A stretch of 64,000 nucleotides of DNA from assembly GCA_014898415.1 (NCBI GenBank), contig RCTD01000011.1, positions 682,001-746,000 on the forward strand, written 5' to 3'. The DNA comes from Stromatinia cepivora. Its lineage: Eukaryota > Ascomycota > Leotiomycetes > Helotiales > Sclerotiniaceae. Positions 39,359 to 49,999 of this stretch are shown one piece after another. How positions within the stretch are numbered: position 1 is the first letter of the stretch; each line of letters begins with the position of its first letter. The position numbers were made by a program, and so were the translations under genes. The notes beneath the pieces were generated by a model. It saw only the letters and a program-made list of their open reading frames with translations, searched no databases and had not been told where the DNA came from.

Positions 39359-40616
39359 ATGGCTACCACATTATCTGCTCCCACTATTGCTGATAGTAAG
39401 GAAAAGATATCTGATCCTATGGATACTGTCATTCCTAACAAGGAGTAATCCATAGATAATCCATTGACGGGACAGATAATTGAAGAATCTGAATAGGTAT
39501 CTATAAATAATTAATAAATTATTTATAGATATTTATGAATATTTATTATTTATGAATTGACAAATAATCTATATGGATTAATAGATATTTATTTATTTTT
39601 GAAGTTATTTTTATATTAATCTTTATAAATTATACAAATTATTTATGAATAATTCATTAATCTATAAATAGATAAATAATCCGCAAATAATTTATGAATA
39701 ATCTATATAGAACAGATTATTTTAAAATCTCAATAGATAATTTATAGAACAAATAATACCTTTAATGGATAACCTACAGAATGAATTATCTGTGGGTATC
39801 CGTGGGTTGCGGGTTATTTCTGTGCAGCCTAGCAAGGAGTATAAATGGTGGCTGAATAACATCGACCACTTAATCACTCCCCAGGTAAGAAATCTCTGGA
39901 TCAATAATGGAAGACTCTGAAGCTAGAAAGCATGGACAATTCGCCAATATCCATGCATAGGCTTAGGTCGATTCCTCGATAATCTTTTTGCTCAGTCGCC
40001 AGCCTATAACGACGTTGTCGCCCGACTCAAGAACGGGGACTCCTTCATAGACATTAGATGTTTCCTCGGTCAAGAATTGCGTCAATTAGCTTGGGATCTC
40101 AACGGTGCCCCAACAGCAAATCTTCATGCGATAGATATAGTTAATCACCGGGATTTGGGATACGAATTCTTCAAGGATAAAGATAGGTTTAAGGTTGATT
40201 ACTTTGAAGACGACATGATGCAGCCAGGTGAAAAGTTGATGGCGTTACAAGGAACCATGGATGTTATTCTTGTCAATCAGATTTTTCATCAGTGGGGAAT
40301 CGAAAATCAAATTGAGGGTGCTACGCAATTGGTTGAATTGTCTCGAGATCGTCCAGGGAGTTTGATCTTGGGTTACCAAGCCGGCACGCTGGAGCAACGG
40401 GAGGTTGTTGGTTCCAAAGGCTCTAAATACAGATCCCTCCTGCACTCCCCACAAACTTGGAATGAAATGTGGGATGAAGTTGGGAAAAGAACAGGAACGC
40501 AATGGAAGACGGAATCAAAGTTGTTGACTTGGGAGCAACTCGGACATGATCCCGAGGAAACGGCATACATGGGAAGAGACGTTTTGATGCTGGAATTTGT
40601 TATTACGAGGCAGTAA
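39359..40616 (+). pseudogene. AusD-type SAM-dependent methyltransferase, broken by an insert
   Basis: Family match: YPCIGLGRFL followed by FIDIRCFLGQELRQL and GAPTANLHAID corresponds to the AusD/AndE-like methyltransferases of fungal meroterpenoid clusters. These read YPCIG..RFL, FLDLGCCFGQD.R.L and GAPSENL.G.D. The N-terminus begins at ATG 39359 and runs to 39447. A 386-bp AT-rich insert with duplicated AAGGAGTA follows, and the frame resumes at 39842 exactly in phase. Stops TGA (39918) and TAG (39924) lie just before the KAW motif. They could instead lie in a 42-nt GTAAG...TAG intron (39885-39926). SAM-binding motif I has Arg where the family has Gly. The frame 39927-40616 is otherwise open to the family's C-terminus. 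No partner biosynthetic genes are seen nearby. Confidence 0.82.
39448..39833. mobile_element. 386-bp AT-rich insert in the methyltransferase gene (MITE-like)
   Basis: It is flanked by the 8-bp direct repeat AAGGAGTA (39440-39447 and 39834-39841), the TSD length typical of hAT transposons. The interior is about 85% AT, with repeated ATAATTTATGAATAATC-like words in both orientations, and a GC-richer right end (GGGTTGCGGGTTATTTCTG). Clear terminal inverted repeats are not visible. It has no coding capacity. hAT-type MITE is inference from TSD length. Confidence 0.7.
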
Positions 40617-41002
40617 ATAGATCAAGTCTCTGGATGGTATAGTTTTTTCTCCTAAAATACCATCGTTTGATCTGTACTTAAGATCAAACATTTTAACAAT
40701 GCCTAGATACCTAGTTCCGAATGTGGAGCAGAGCATTTTTTTTATGACCTTATCTCCGAAATATCACGCCGACCCCACGCACATGAAAAATCTTTGCAAA
40801 AAATATGTACAAAATTCAATCATTAAATAAATCATACATTACTGATCAGAAATAGCAAAAGACATTTCAGAGAAGCAAGAAGAGAACTCCGCCGAGCTTG
40901 CGGATATCATGTTCCAATTGCTGAACACCGAAGATCTTGATAACACATTTTCAACCTTCAATTTTCAACCGTTCCTTCCATCAGTACAACTTGCAAAAGT
41001 AT
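40617..41002. other. Short intergenic region between the methyltransferase remnant and tRNA-Ala
   Basis: I see no gene or repeat here. Confidence 0.4.
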
Positions 41003-41108
41003 TGGAGCGGCAGGGAGTCGAACCCTGGACTTCATCGATGGGAATCAAGAAACTCTTACGAGATCTCGAACATGCAAACGAGGCACTCTACCACTGAGTT
41101 ACAGCCCC
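41003..41108 (-). tRNA. tRNA-Ala (anticodon TGC) with a 34-nt intron
   Basis: On the minus strand it opens GGGGCTGTAACTCAGTGG and closes with the T arm CAGGGTTCGACTCCCTG and CCGCTCCA. The D arm is TAACTCAGTGGTAGAGTGC. The anticodon stem CCTCG pairs four of five with CGATG, and the loop is TTTGCAT with anticodon TGC. A 34-nt intron (41072-41039) sits after position 37, the canonical place. Mature length is 72 nt. Mismatches at acceptor pair 6-67 and stem pair 28-42, and A for G in TAGCTC, suggest a mildly degenerate copy. Confidence 0.8.
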
Positions 41109-42756
41109 GACAGTTGTTATCGTTGTTGAGGAACCAGCTCTCAATTCTATCTATATTAAAATGGTGCATTTATTCAAGTGAGGTGGAGTCCATGCAGGGG
41201 GACAAGTCAAGCGCAGGACCCGCACAGGGGGGGTAGTATCCAACGTACCTTCTCTCATTCTTCCTTTGTGATCAATCACTCGAGAGTTCCTTTCCAACAT
41301 GAATCATCTTGAAAAGCCTTTTTTTTTTCATAAGGCCTCTTCCATTACACCATTTCCCACCTCGGTTTCTCGTAGTTACAAGCATCTACTTCGTCGTCGC
41401 CAACGATATGAACCACACATTTTCTCATCTCCCCTTCAGAGCTCTCCTCAACAGGCTCTACTGCACAGCGACATAGTGTTCGCTTCGCCAAGCCAGGAAG
41501 TTGCAGTTTGAGCCAGCGTTGAAATCAGCAGTAATGCCGCCTTCGATTTGGCCCACAATACCGAAATGGGACCGAGAACTATCATCTCACTTTCGAAGGT
41601 GTTCAACAAGATCAGAATGGTTGCTCTATGTTCAATCATCGGTATATTACATTGTAGTAGCATGGGAGATTCACTGGGCGATGAAGTCCTTGAGCACCTG
41701 TATAACCTTTTATGGCAAGCTGTTGACACTACCAGCCATCTATCTTTTACTGATGGCGGGAAGAGATACCGGTTGATATATGCAGTTGTTCGCTGTTGGA
41801 CTTACTGTGCCGTAGAAATCCCATAGAAATTGATGCATATGCTTACGAGCAAAGATTCTATCACACTGCACAACCTCCATTTGGGCCACAGCTGCGATGT
41901 CAACTCTCCATACTTTTCGCCATACAGACGGGTACTGCTGAAGGCTTCAAACATGTACTATGAGCTTTTGAGCATCGAACAAGTATTATCTAAAACATTA
42001 AAACTGTGAAGGCGACATTTCTTCCTCATTCTGAATATTTCTGCGTTGTTTTTCATATCACTCATCCCTTCCCTCCTCTTCTCACAGATCTATGGTCCGT
42101 AAATCTACACCAAATGTGGCGTGTTGTGGTGTTTCTTGGAGAAACATACTACTCGGTTTGTCCTCGAGCCTCAAAAGCAAACATTCACTATATGGCTAAA
42201 TACTACCATCTGATAGTTCAGATGATATTGCTCTGGAGCTCAAAACGTTTTGTCGCACATCTCAGCTACCAGCTTAGCAGCCATCGAGACCATGGTAGCC
42301 CGAGCAAACTCCTGATCTTTGGTATGGGTCATTTCTCTTTACAAAAAAGAAGGTCAAATAGCTTCGGTAACTTCCCGGAAAGGCTGATGAAGATGGGGAG
42401 GGGGAGTACATTGATGAGCAATAAGAGTTCGAACACATCGCCCCATCGAAGGTCGAAATGAATGGAACCTAATGCCCCAACCAGTCATCGCTGCCAAGAC
42501 ACAAGTCTCAGGTAACAATGATCATCTAATCTTCTGGCCATGGACAATCTCAAGATTGGTACGAAGCGAAAAGTAAGGGGATCATTGCACAAGTTTAGCA
42601 AAGAGTCTTACGCGAGGTTCATCCCACTTGAATAAGGATAGTACCCAAACACTTTATTGTACGAGATCAGCATTTTAGGATTATAACTTGATAAAGTACA
42701 ACTCAATCTTACATATATTAAACTAAAAGATAAAATTAAGATGATGATTCGTCAGT
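41109..42756. other. Unrecognised, possibly degraded coding DNA
   Basis: Several overlapping frames of about 90-150 codons lie on the plus strand (41501-41776, 41548-41826, 42006-42461) and one on the minus strand (41729-41448). Base composition is gene-like. The frame at 41548 has a protein-like stretch (LGDEVLEHLYNLLWQAVD), but no domain is recognised and no splice scheme links the pieces. It may be a decayed gene. Confidence 0.35.
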
Positions 42757-43448
42757 ATGGCATTTCTAAGTGGACTCAACTACTATCATCCTGATCCAAA
42801 TAATGCTAGTATATCAGGCTCTTTAAGCTTTGAATTCAATAATCTACCATGTAGTTATTTCAAAATCCATTCCATCAATGGATCATTGATAGTTGAACAT
42901 TCGAGTTGCCAAAATAAAAATGTCCAAATGGTAGTTCATCAAGGGAGCATTATGATTGATGTTAAATCAAAGATAATATCGTCTCATTTATGTTCTTTGA
43001 TAGTCTCTAATATTTCTATCATAACTCGACATCAGAGTACTGTCGTCTGATTTTGTGATATCCTACAAATAGTTATCAACAATTCAGGTTCAGATGTTTC
43101 AATTAGAAGTCTTGAGATGAAGGAGATGGCGAAATCTTATTTTGATATAGAAAAGAACCCTTATTTTCTTGATCAAGGGACTATTGTCCCAGAATATTTT
43201 TCATGAATCCCGACCATTAGTAGACCATCGTCTAATTTGCTAACTTCAAAATAATAATCGGGTATTCGAGAATCAACTGCTGTATTAACTCACGTAGGAT
43301 ATTAAAATGCAACCATTTCAATCAAAATGGAGAAGAGAGTTCTATGAATTACTTTAGTAAGGAGGTTAGTTGATTTGTATTCGCTTTTCTAAACCTTTTC
43401 CAAACAACTAAAGACCTGAAAACACACGAGACACGCGATACCGCACTC
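42757..43448. other. Region with one unassigned 97-codon frame
   Basis: A plus-strand frame at 42757-43050 has no recognised domain. The rest shows nothing I can name. Composition is intermediate between the gene and AT blocks. Confidence 0.35.
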
Positions 43449-44184
43449 CTATTCTACATCTAATTCCCTATCCTCTTCTTCGTCATCACTTTCTTCTCCG
43501 TCCTCGTCATCACTCTCTCTCTCGTCCTCGTCATCACACACTCTCTCGTCCTCGTCATCACTCTCTCTCTCGTCCTCGTCATCACTCTCTCTCTCGTCCT
43601 CGTCATCACACACTCTCTCGTCCTCGTCATCACTCTCTCTCTCGTCCTCGTCATCACTCTCTCTCTCGTCCTCGTCATCACTTTCTCCCCCATTTTCGTC
43701 CTTTCTTTGGTCCTCGTCCTCATCATCAGCTGCAGCCTGGTCTGCAGCACACTGGTTCTTGATCAAAAGGTCCTTAAGATTCTTCTTGCTTCGACTCCAC
43801 CCACTACTAAAAGAGTGAGGCGTATTAATCTCTCCATACCAATCATTCCAAGCGCGGTCGGCTTTTGCAACGCTTAACATCATCTTCCAGTAACCAGTGA
43901 CCCTGCGACTCAGAGTCGTGATGTCGTAAGCTGTTGCCGTGGTTGGCGCAACGGTTTCATGAACACGCATTGTTTCTGCTTGGACTGTAAAATAGACTAA
44001 TTAGTGTTCTATCTTAGATACGTCATACGTTGAAATGAAAGTTCTACTTGCACCGTACATTTTGGACGTAGGACATTTCGTCCGCCGGTCCCAAGAAGGT
44101 CAGAGTGTCGAGAGTGGGGTAGCATCCTGGGCCATATTGTTGGTCTTTGAACCAACGGTCATAGTCGACAACTGGGGCAGACAT
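43449..44184 (-). CDS. Acidic tandem-repeat protein, probably two exons
   Basis: The 3' exon (about 43984-43449) encodes a basic/aromatic segment (TGYWKMMLSVAKADRAWNDW) and then 8-residue repeats ESDDEDER or VCDDEDER, seven to eight copies. They are encoded by a 24-bp minisatellite (about 43480-43690), and VC variants recur every third or fourth unit. Upstream, 44184-44059 encodes a convincing first exon starting MSAPVVDYDRWFKDQQYG. A CACTAATTAG branch-like site and a TTTACAG acceptor (ending 43985) lie between. The simplest GTACGG donor gives the wrong phase for the repeat frame, so the splice is unresolved or the gene carries a shift. No signal peptide or membrane segment is visible. Function is not recognised; the tail could bind basic proteins or metals (speculative). 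Confidence 0.6.
43480..43690. repeat. 24-bp coding minisatellite
   Basis: The unit on the plus strand is CTCTCGTCCTCGTCATCACT plus four bases. Copies with a CACAC variant recur in a partly higher-order pattern. The unit length is a multiple of three, so copy-number changes keep the reading frame of the acidic protein. Confidence 0.9.
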
Positions 44185-44223
44185 GCTGGCGCGAGGAGAG
44201 ATTCGGTGCAGATGGTGGTCTGA

Positions 44224-44795
44224 TGGTGATATGAAAAAGAGACTGGGGCGCCAGTGTACCCAGAATTTAGTTTTTTCGAGTTAAGATAGTAGTTCCTGGT
44301 CTAAAGATCCAGAAAATGGTAAAGAAGCACGAAAACGTGTCCAACGGGTGGTGGGATCAGCTTAAAATCTCGCTGTGATTACTAGTTACCGGAGTATGAG
44401 GGTTTGATTGTAGGAGGGTGGTTCTGTTGTTGATTTACGCGCTATTGATCTTGGTATGGATTCGAATGCGACGACGATATGTAGTGTCTTCAGGCTGTGA
44501 GTGCGAAAATCCTCGGTAAGTTGGTAGCTAGCTGGGCTAACTAGTTCAAAAGAAAGTTCCAATATAAATAGAATGGGAAAGTTTGTGGTGATATTAATCT
44601 AATTAGTTGCGCACGGTAGAACTTTCTCTGTTGCCCTCCGTGATGGTTGTCAAAGTAAGTGATCGAGGGTGCTGTACCCGAGAATATATATAACGTTCAC
44701 ATGACAACATTAACCTATCATAATCGTTTATGCCGTATATGTTCAGAGGCGGTCTGGCTGGTGCTAATATGAGTCCGTGTCTAGTCCTAGCTTTA
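44224..44795. other. Upstream region of the acidic-repeat gene
   Basis: It probably contains that gene's promoter. I see no further gene. Confidence 0.4.
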
Positions 44796-45167
44796 GGGCG
44801 CGTTCGGATCGATTTTTTTTTCCATATTAGAGCACATTTGCTTCAATATATTAGGTCTAATATGGTCAAACCGAATATGATATTTTGATCAATATATATT
44901 GAGCCAAATAATTGTGTTTACCGAATAAAATATTAGAGGTTTAATATATATTTGATCAAATGTTCGAACTTTTTCTTATACAATAGTCAATAGCAATTTT
45001 TTGGAACTATTGAGAAAATATTTGAAAAATCTTTATTTCTATCTACCCTTATCATTTTTTCAAATATTCCCTAAATATATTAACCTTACTCAAATGTATC
45101 CAAATGTATATTAGACTCAATATTTTTATTACTCTCAATATTTCAGAAAAACGATCCGAACGGACCC
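44796..45167. mobile_element. MITE, PIF/Harbinger-type, 372 bp
   Basis: The terminal inverted repeats are GGGCGCGTTCGGATCGATTT at the left and GGGTCCGTTCGGATCGTTTT read from the right end. The 3-bp duplication TTA lies at 44793-44795 and 45168-45170. The interior is AT-rich with TATTAG/CTAATA palindromic words and has no open frame. TTA target duplication with GGG-starting TIRs is characteristic of PIF/Harbinger and its MITEs. Confidence 0.85.
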
Positions 45168-45170
45168 TTA

Positions 45171-46639
45171 ATATTCTATATGTAACTCACCTATCAATAT
45201 ACCTATTTTCCTACCGAAAAGAAACAGAAGGAACAATAGAAAAACTCTGATTGAGAAAGACTACAATCTACTGAGCTAATAAGATCAAGACAGCTACTTG
45301 ACTATCGTAAGTAAAACAATGATATGTTCGTGTTCATGGTTGTTCAAGTGGTGAATGAGCAAACACGAGATAACCATAGCTGTTTAGAAGGTTATACTAG
45401 TTTATTATTACAGGTAGCATAGAAATTTTTGAAGTGGAAGATGGAAGGACAAGCACATAGACAGAATGCGATGAATCACTCAGTGCAAAAGCTTACTGCT
45501 CAGATGGTAGCACCAGCAAGCTCTGGCTTCCGACGTTTGGGTGTTTTATGCTTACAAAACACCTAAAGGGTCGACAGCCAAACACAGCAGTTCTTCTCAT
45601 AAAACAATCAGCTTGACAGTCCTTTTCGGGCTCGGCTGTCAAAACTGGAGGAAAACGTGGGGGTTCAAACCTCCATCGAGTATGAAAACAATGGAAACCA
45701 ATTATGCATAACACCTAGCATGCTTGGAATTTTCCCTCTAGACAGAACAAACAGCAGCAAGAATCCAAAAATATGAAGTATGGGGAATAATTTAATAAAG
45801 GGTACTTGGAAGCAACAAATTGTCAGAGCGTGAATTTGGCGTACAAGCAGGTTGGACGATCCACGTGGTTGCCTCTTCTCCCTGCTCGAAGAAGCGCCAA
45901 AAAATATCACTCCCTCTATCCCCCGAAAAGAAGTTCAATAGCAACCTCAACGCTAGAAATCGTCCGTATGGTATAAATAGCCTTCCTACACTAATTCAAT
46001 AGTTTAACAGATGGTTATGAAAAGTCTAGAAGAACTATTGGCTTTTGTAAGGTAGCGAAAGTATAGATATTAAGGGGAAAGAAAAAATATTTTAATATAG
46101 CTCTTCTATTATAATTGATATAAAAATATTATAAATATATATCTATATATAAGTATCTTGTTACTTCTAGCGCTCCAAGAAAATACTACTTTTGTGTCTA
46201 TTATAAAAATAAATCCTTTTGATCTTTCTCAATTATGTTTTCTGGAATTGAATTACTTATCACGGTGTTATATATATATATAATACGCTTTCATCTTATA
46301 TATAATTACAATCGAAAAAACACTCAAATAATAATCCCAACTCGTAACTATAAAATATATACATATATATAAATATAGTAAAAAAATATAATTAATCAAA
46401 CTCTATAAAAGAGAGGAATTTCTATAAGAAACTATTGATTAAAAGGAAATATATTTCTAAATAAAAAATAATTTTAATAGTGGAATTTTTTGAATCGCTT
46501 GTTGTAGTATAATAATTTATTAATGGTTTAATCCACCCCCACTCCCCCGGCCTTTTTCCCCCCCACCCCACCAAATCTAAAACCATTCAATATATTTCAT
46601 CAAACCCCCGATCTCTCATCAAAAAACAGCCTCTAAACA
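45171..46639. other. Non-coding region, AT-rich in its right half
   Basis: Short minus-strand frames (45714-45493, 45910-45665) have no recognisable content. An inverted pair GACAG...CTGTC lies near 45616-45642. From about 46070 to 46510 the DNA is strongly AT-rich with TATATA runs, perhaps an old repeat fragment. A C-rich run lies near 46536-46573. Confidence 0.4.
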
Positions 46640-46742
46640 GGTGGTGTGGTGTAATGGTAGCACGTGACGTTGTGGCTCATCTGTAAAAGGATATCTCACG
46701 AATGAATCCGTTTCAATCTGGGTTCGATTCCCAGCACCGCCA
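46640..46742 (+). tRNA. tRNA-like gene with intron, identity uncertain (possibly GTG anticodon)
   Basis: Acceptor arms GGTGGTG and CACCGCC pair fully, counting one G-T. The D arm is GTGTAATGGTAGCAC and the T arm CTGGGTTCGATTCCCAG. The anticodon region is TGACG-TTGTGG, then about 32 nt of intron (about 46676-46707), then CGTTT. The stem then has one mismatch and one G-T pair, and the anticodon reads GTG (His). The acceptor and D arm look more like fungal tRNA-Gln than tRNA-His, so the isotype is unsafe and the gene may be degenerate. Confidence 0.6.
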
Positions 46743-47506
46743 ATGACTAAGTCCTTGGATTGAAAATTGTGGTGGTTTGATTCCATCTCTTTTTTTGAGG
46801 GTTTTTTTTTTTGGATGGTGGTGGGGTTGGTTTGATGATGGACTAATTGATATATATGAACTGATTTAATTGGTGTATTCCGACGGACGGAGCGAGCCGA
46901 ATAGCCGCAAAATGTCTTTTTTTGGTTTCTTACATCCGTCAGCCCCATTCACAATTATCCCAAAATGGCATCCGTTTCGGATATGATGTTGTTCCTTTAT
47001 GATCCACAGGGAACGAATACAAGTACCCACCTAATTAATATACTCGAGTATATTAACACGAAATCAAAGGAGTGAGGAAGGAAAGAAGATTTCCCAATTC
47101 AACAAACATCACTCATTTATTTATTTACCCTTCATCACTTTCAATACTTTGTATATATACATATACTAACTAGATAGAGTAAGTACTGTTGTTTCCAGAA
47201 AAAAATCGAAAATTAATTCCCCAAGAATGTTTTGTATTTAATATTTACATAGAAATATGTATAGAAATATATATAGAAAGAAATGTGCAATATGTATATC
47301 CTGTTATCCCCTCAAATCTTTCATTCAATCAAATCCCAATCCAATCCAGCACAATATCCATATCATTTCATCATCTCATGAAACTCGACTCAACTAAACT
47401 AACCACTTTTTGCGCTGCAGGCCATGGATAATTTCTGCCATTCTTATTGATTTGATTGATTCCTCGTCTCGTATATCAATGACAATGCAATAAGTGTATG
47501 GTGTGT
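46743..47506. other. Intergenic region between tRNA and the expansin-like gene
   Basis: The part nearest 47507 is probably the expansin-like 3' UTR. No other gene is seen. Confidence 0.4.
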
Positions 47507-48344
47507 CTAAGATTCATCACACTCATCCGCATCAGAAGAAACCGAAGCCGGAGCAACAACCTTAACAACCTTAGATTTCGAGCTTCCCGATTTCAAGTTT
47601 CCGGAAGCGGTAACGACACTTTTGGGCGTAACAGCCACGTTATTAACGACAACGGTACTGCCACTCAAACCTGTCACTTTCACATCAACCGAGGTGGTTC
47701 CAAAGCCAGCGCTATTTTGGAAGAAGTTGTAAGTGACGCGTGTGGTGGATTTCCAGGTGGAGCCTCCGTCGGTGGAGACTTCGAGTTTGGAGACTCCTTC
47801 GGCGGCGTTGACTACTTGCATGCTGAACCAGTGAGCAGAGACTCCTTCTTTGTTGTGGAGTTGGAGGGGTGTGGTGATGGGGCAGTCGACGTAATCCCAG
47901 GTTATGTCGATGATTCCTTTGCTGATTGGGGCGAGTTTGGCGAAGGCGTTTTGGTAGAGATCTAGGTGGTTGGGTCCGCAGCCGGGACATTCGTCGGTGA
48001 TCTGGGGGGCTGTTAGTTTTTGAGTTTGTTGTGATGACGATAGGTAGATTGATGGGATGAAATTGGAATAGAATACATACCATAGCAATAATATTGTTAC
48101 CAGAAGGACCAGTAACGGAAACACAACGACCACATTGCGATGCAGTAGCCCAGTTGGAATCAGAAAGCGCGGTACCAAGGATATTGGATGGAAGGGTGTA
48201 GTTCGAGAATGAACAAGTTCCTCCATTGGTATTACCACCGTAAAAAGTAGCTTGACCGGAAAGAGCACGTTTTCCAAACACGGCTCCTTGAGCAATGGAG
48301 AGGAAAGTAGAGACAACAGCCAAATCCTTAATTGAGAAAACCAT
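47507..48344 (-). CDS. Expansin-like secreted protein (double-psi beta-barrel)
   Basis: Exons are 48344-48081 and 48001-47507. The 79-bp intron has GTATGT donor, ACTAAC branch and CCCCAG acceptor, and the spliced product is 252 residues. Residues 1-20 form a signal peptide (hydrophobic LAVVSTFLSIAQGAVF). A double-psi beta-barrel runs about 28-130 with GQATFYGGN, CSFSNYTLP, CGRCVSVTGP, ITDECPGCGPNHLDLYQNAF and the ITWDYVDCP end motif. The HLDL and TWDYV blocks are standard for fungal and plant expansin-like proteins. A C-terminal beta-sandwich (about 140-215) resembles the expansin wall-binding domain, followed by a Ser/Lys-rich tail ending acidic. The role by family is non-hydrolytic loosening or binding of cellulose-chitin walls outside the cell. 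It appears intact. Confidence 0.92.
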
Positions 48345-48927
48345 TCTGGGAATGTATTGTTGATTGGTACTGTAGAGATAGTGAATGATGGATATCTTTT
48401 CAAAAGAGTTTGTATGTTAAAAAATGAAGACCAAAGCTTCTAAGATGGATTGATTCAGATGATGTCGAAACGAAATGTGATGATGAACAGAAGAAAAAGA
48501 GAAAGCTGCACAAAGGAAACCAAGTACCTTTTAAAGAAAGAAAATTGATGCATATTAAAAATTAATATATTTGAAATGATACTCTCAGGGGTCTACAGAG
48601 TAAACAATCAATCTGCGGGGCAGGAATAAAAGCTTGGATGACATGTTCATCCCTTGCAATTTTAGAGTTGTGAAATTATTTAGTATTGCGTGATGAAGTT
48701 ATTTGAAGATTGGTTCACTAGAAACTCAATATAAGATATTGATCAATTGTCAAATCGTAGTTCAGGCCCAGATTCTCATCGATGCATACTAGCAATTCCT
48801 GGAGAACAATATCGATAAATGAAAAAGACGGGTTTTCCCATCGATTTCAGCCACAACGGCCGGGTAAGGAGGTTAGCTAAGCCTTTTTCCCCTTTCCTAA
48901 TTTGTCGAAAATCATTCAAGTACCGAC
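48345..48927. promoter_or_regulatory. Upstream region of the expansin-like gene
   Basis: It presumably holds the promoter, with nothing specific identified. No gene on either strand. Confidence 0.35.
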
Positions 48928-49105
48928 CCGTCTAAACTCAAGTAATCCGGAATACACTTTCCCTATTATGGAATAAGGTTATGGATATATGATTGGATGG
49001 ATTATGAAAGTGGATTGACAAGTTGATGATTTTCTTATTCGGAAATAGGAAATAATAAATAACCTTATTTCAAAAAGGTTTAGTGTATTGTTTGAGTTTA
49101 GACGG
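48928..49105. mobile_element. Fold-back element with about 50-bp inverted arms
   Basis: The left arm 48928-48982 begins CCGTCTAAACTCAA and ends AATAAGGTTAT. The right arm 49059-49105 is its reverse complement with about 75% match and small gaps. The central spacer is about 76 bp. TA follows the right arm, and a TACCG precedes the left arm with a 3-bp difference, so a TA target site (Tc1/mariner-type MITE) is possible but unproven. Confidence 0.65.
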
Positions 49106-49717
49106 TATGGGCTGTACAGCTCCAAATCAGAGTCTCGATCTTTTCGTTATCTATTCAAAAGTCTCGTCCAAATCTGAATTGCAAAAGAAAGAAAGAGAGA
49201 AATATACCTTTCCTCATCAAAAAGGTGGGGAGCTGTTGTTTCGAAGTGGGAAGGGGGTTGCTTTATCGTTATCGTACGAGTGAGTGAAGCCATGGGCTAT
49301 GTTTAGGTAACTCTCAAGGTTCTCACCATTCATCGCTCACCGCTCGTATGGCGCCCGGAGAGTAGGTAACAACCCAAACTCCCTACTCCCAAGTCCCGAC
49401 ATACAAACGGAGACAAGATGAAAAGAATCAAAATACCGCAAACCCTAAAATTATACTCCCGGCGACCGATACCTAGTAGGTTCATTTGTCTCTTGGCACG
49501 GAAGATGCACGTATGGGGTGAAGTCGCTGAAGTGACGTGACTTAGGTATAAATGTCTGTGCTCGATCATTTCTCCGTTGAACTCTATTCTGATTGCTGCT
49601 TCAAGTTCTTGCCTGACTTCTAAGTAGGGTTAGGCTTTTTGGAATTATAAAATTTTAACAATATTATATATTCTAACTTGTATTATATAATACTAAAATC
49701 ATATTAAAAATTAGATA
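49106..49717. other. Intergenic region up to the gypsy element
   Basis: Short frames only (49083-49283 plus, 49569-49330 minus), none with recognisable content. Composition drops abruptly to AT-rich from about 49640. Confidence 0.4.
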
Positions 49718-49999
49718 TGTGACGTACAAGAGCCGTAATAGAGCTGAATAAACAGGGTCAATTATATTCTTTAGAATCTATAATTGAAGAACTATAGCTC
49801 GTAAGGAACGATTAGATATATATATACAAATACCCATTTGTAAGTTGCAGGGTTGTGTGTATGTATTATTAAGATTACCATTTTACTATACTAAATCGTA
49901 TAATTCATAATATATACGTATGGATAATTAGTTTATAAATTGATATAAGAGATAAAAGGTATTATATGGTTAGTCTTCTATAATTCACGATTTGTAATA
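49718..49999 (-). repeat. 3' LTR of element B (282 bp)
   Basis: On the plus strand it starts TGTGACGTACAAGAGCCG and ends TTTGTAATA. Its outer end marks the sharp border with gene block 1. Confidence 0.93.

Noticed and set aside
43480..43690. Regular 24-bp repeats that could look like a CRISPR array
   Set aside because: There are no unique spacers, the repeats are contiguous and coding (octapeptide), and the genome is a fungal nuclear one.
47498..47965. Open frame antisense to the expansin-like gene
   Set aside because: It is a shadow of a well-supported coding exon with splice sites on the other strand.
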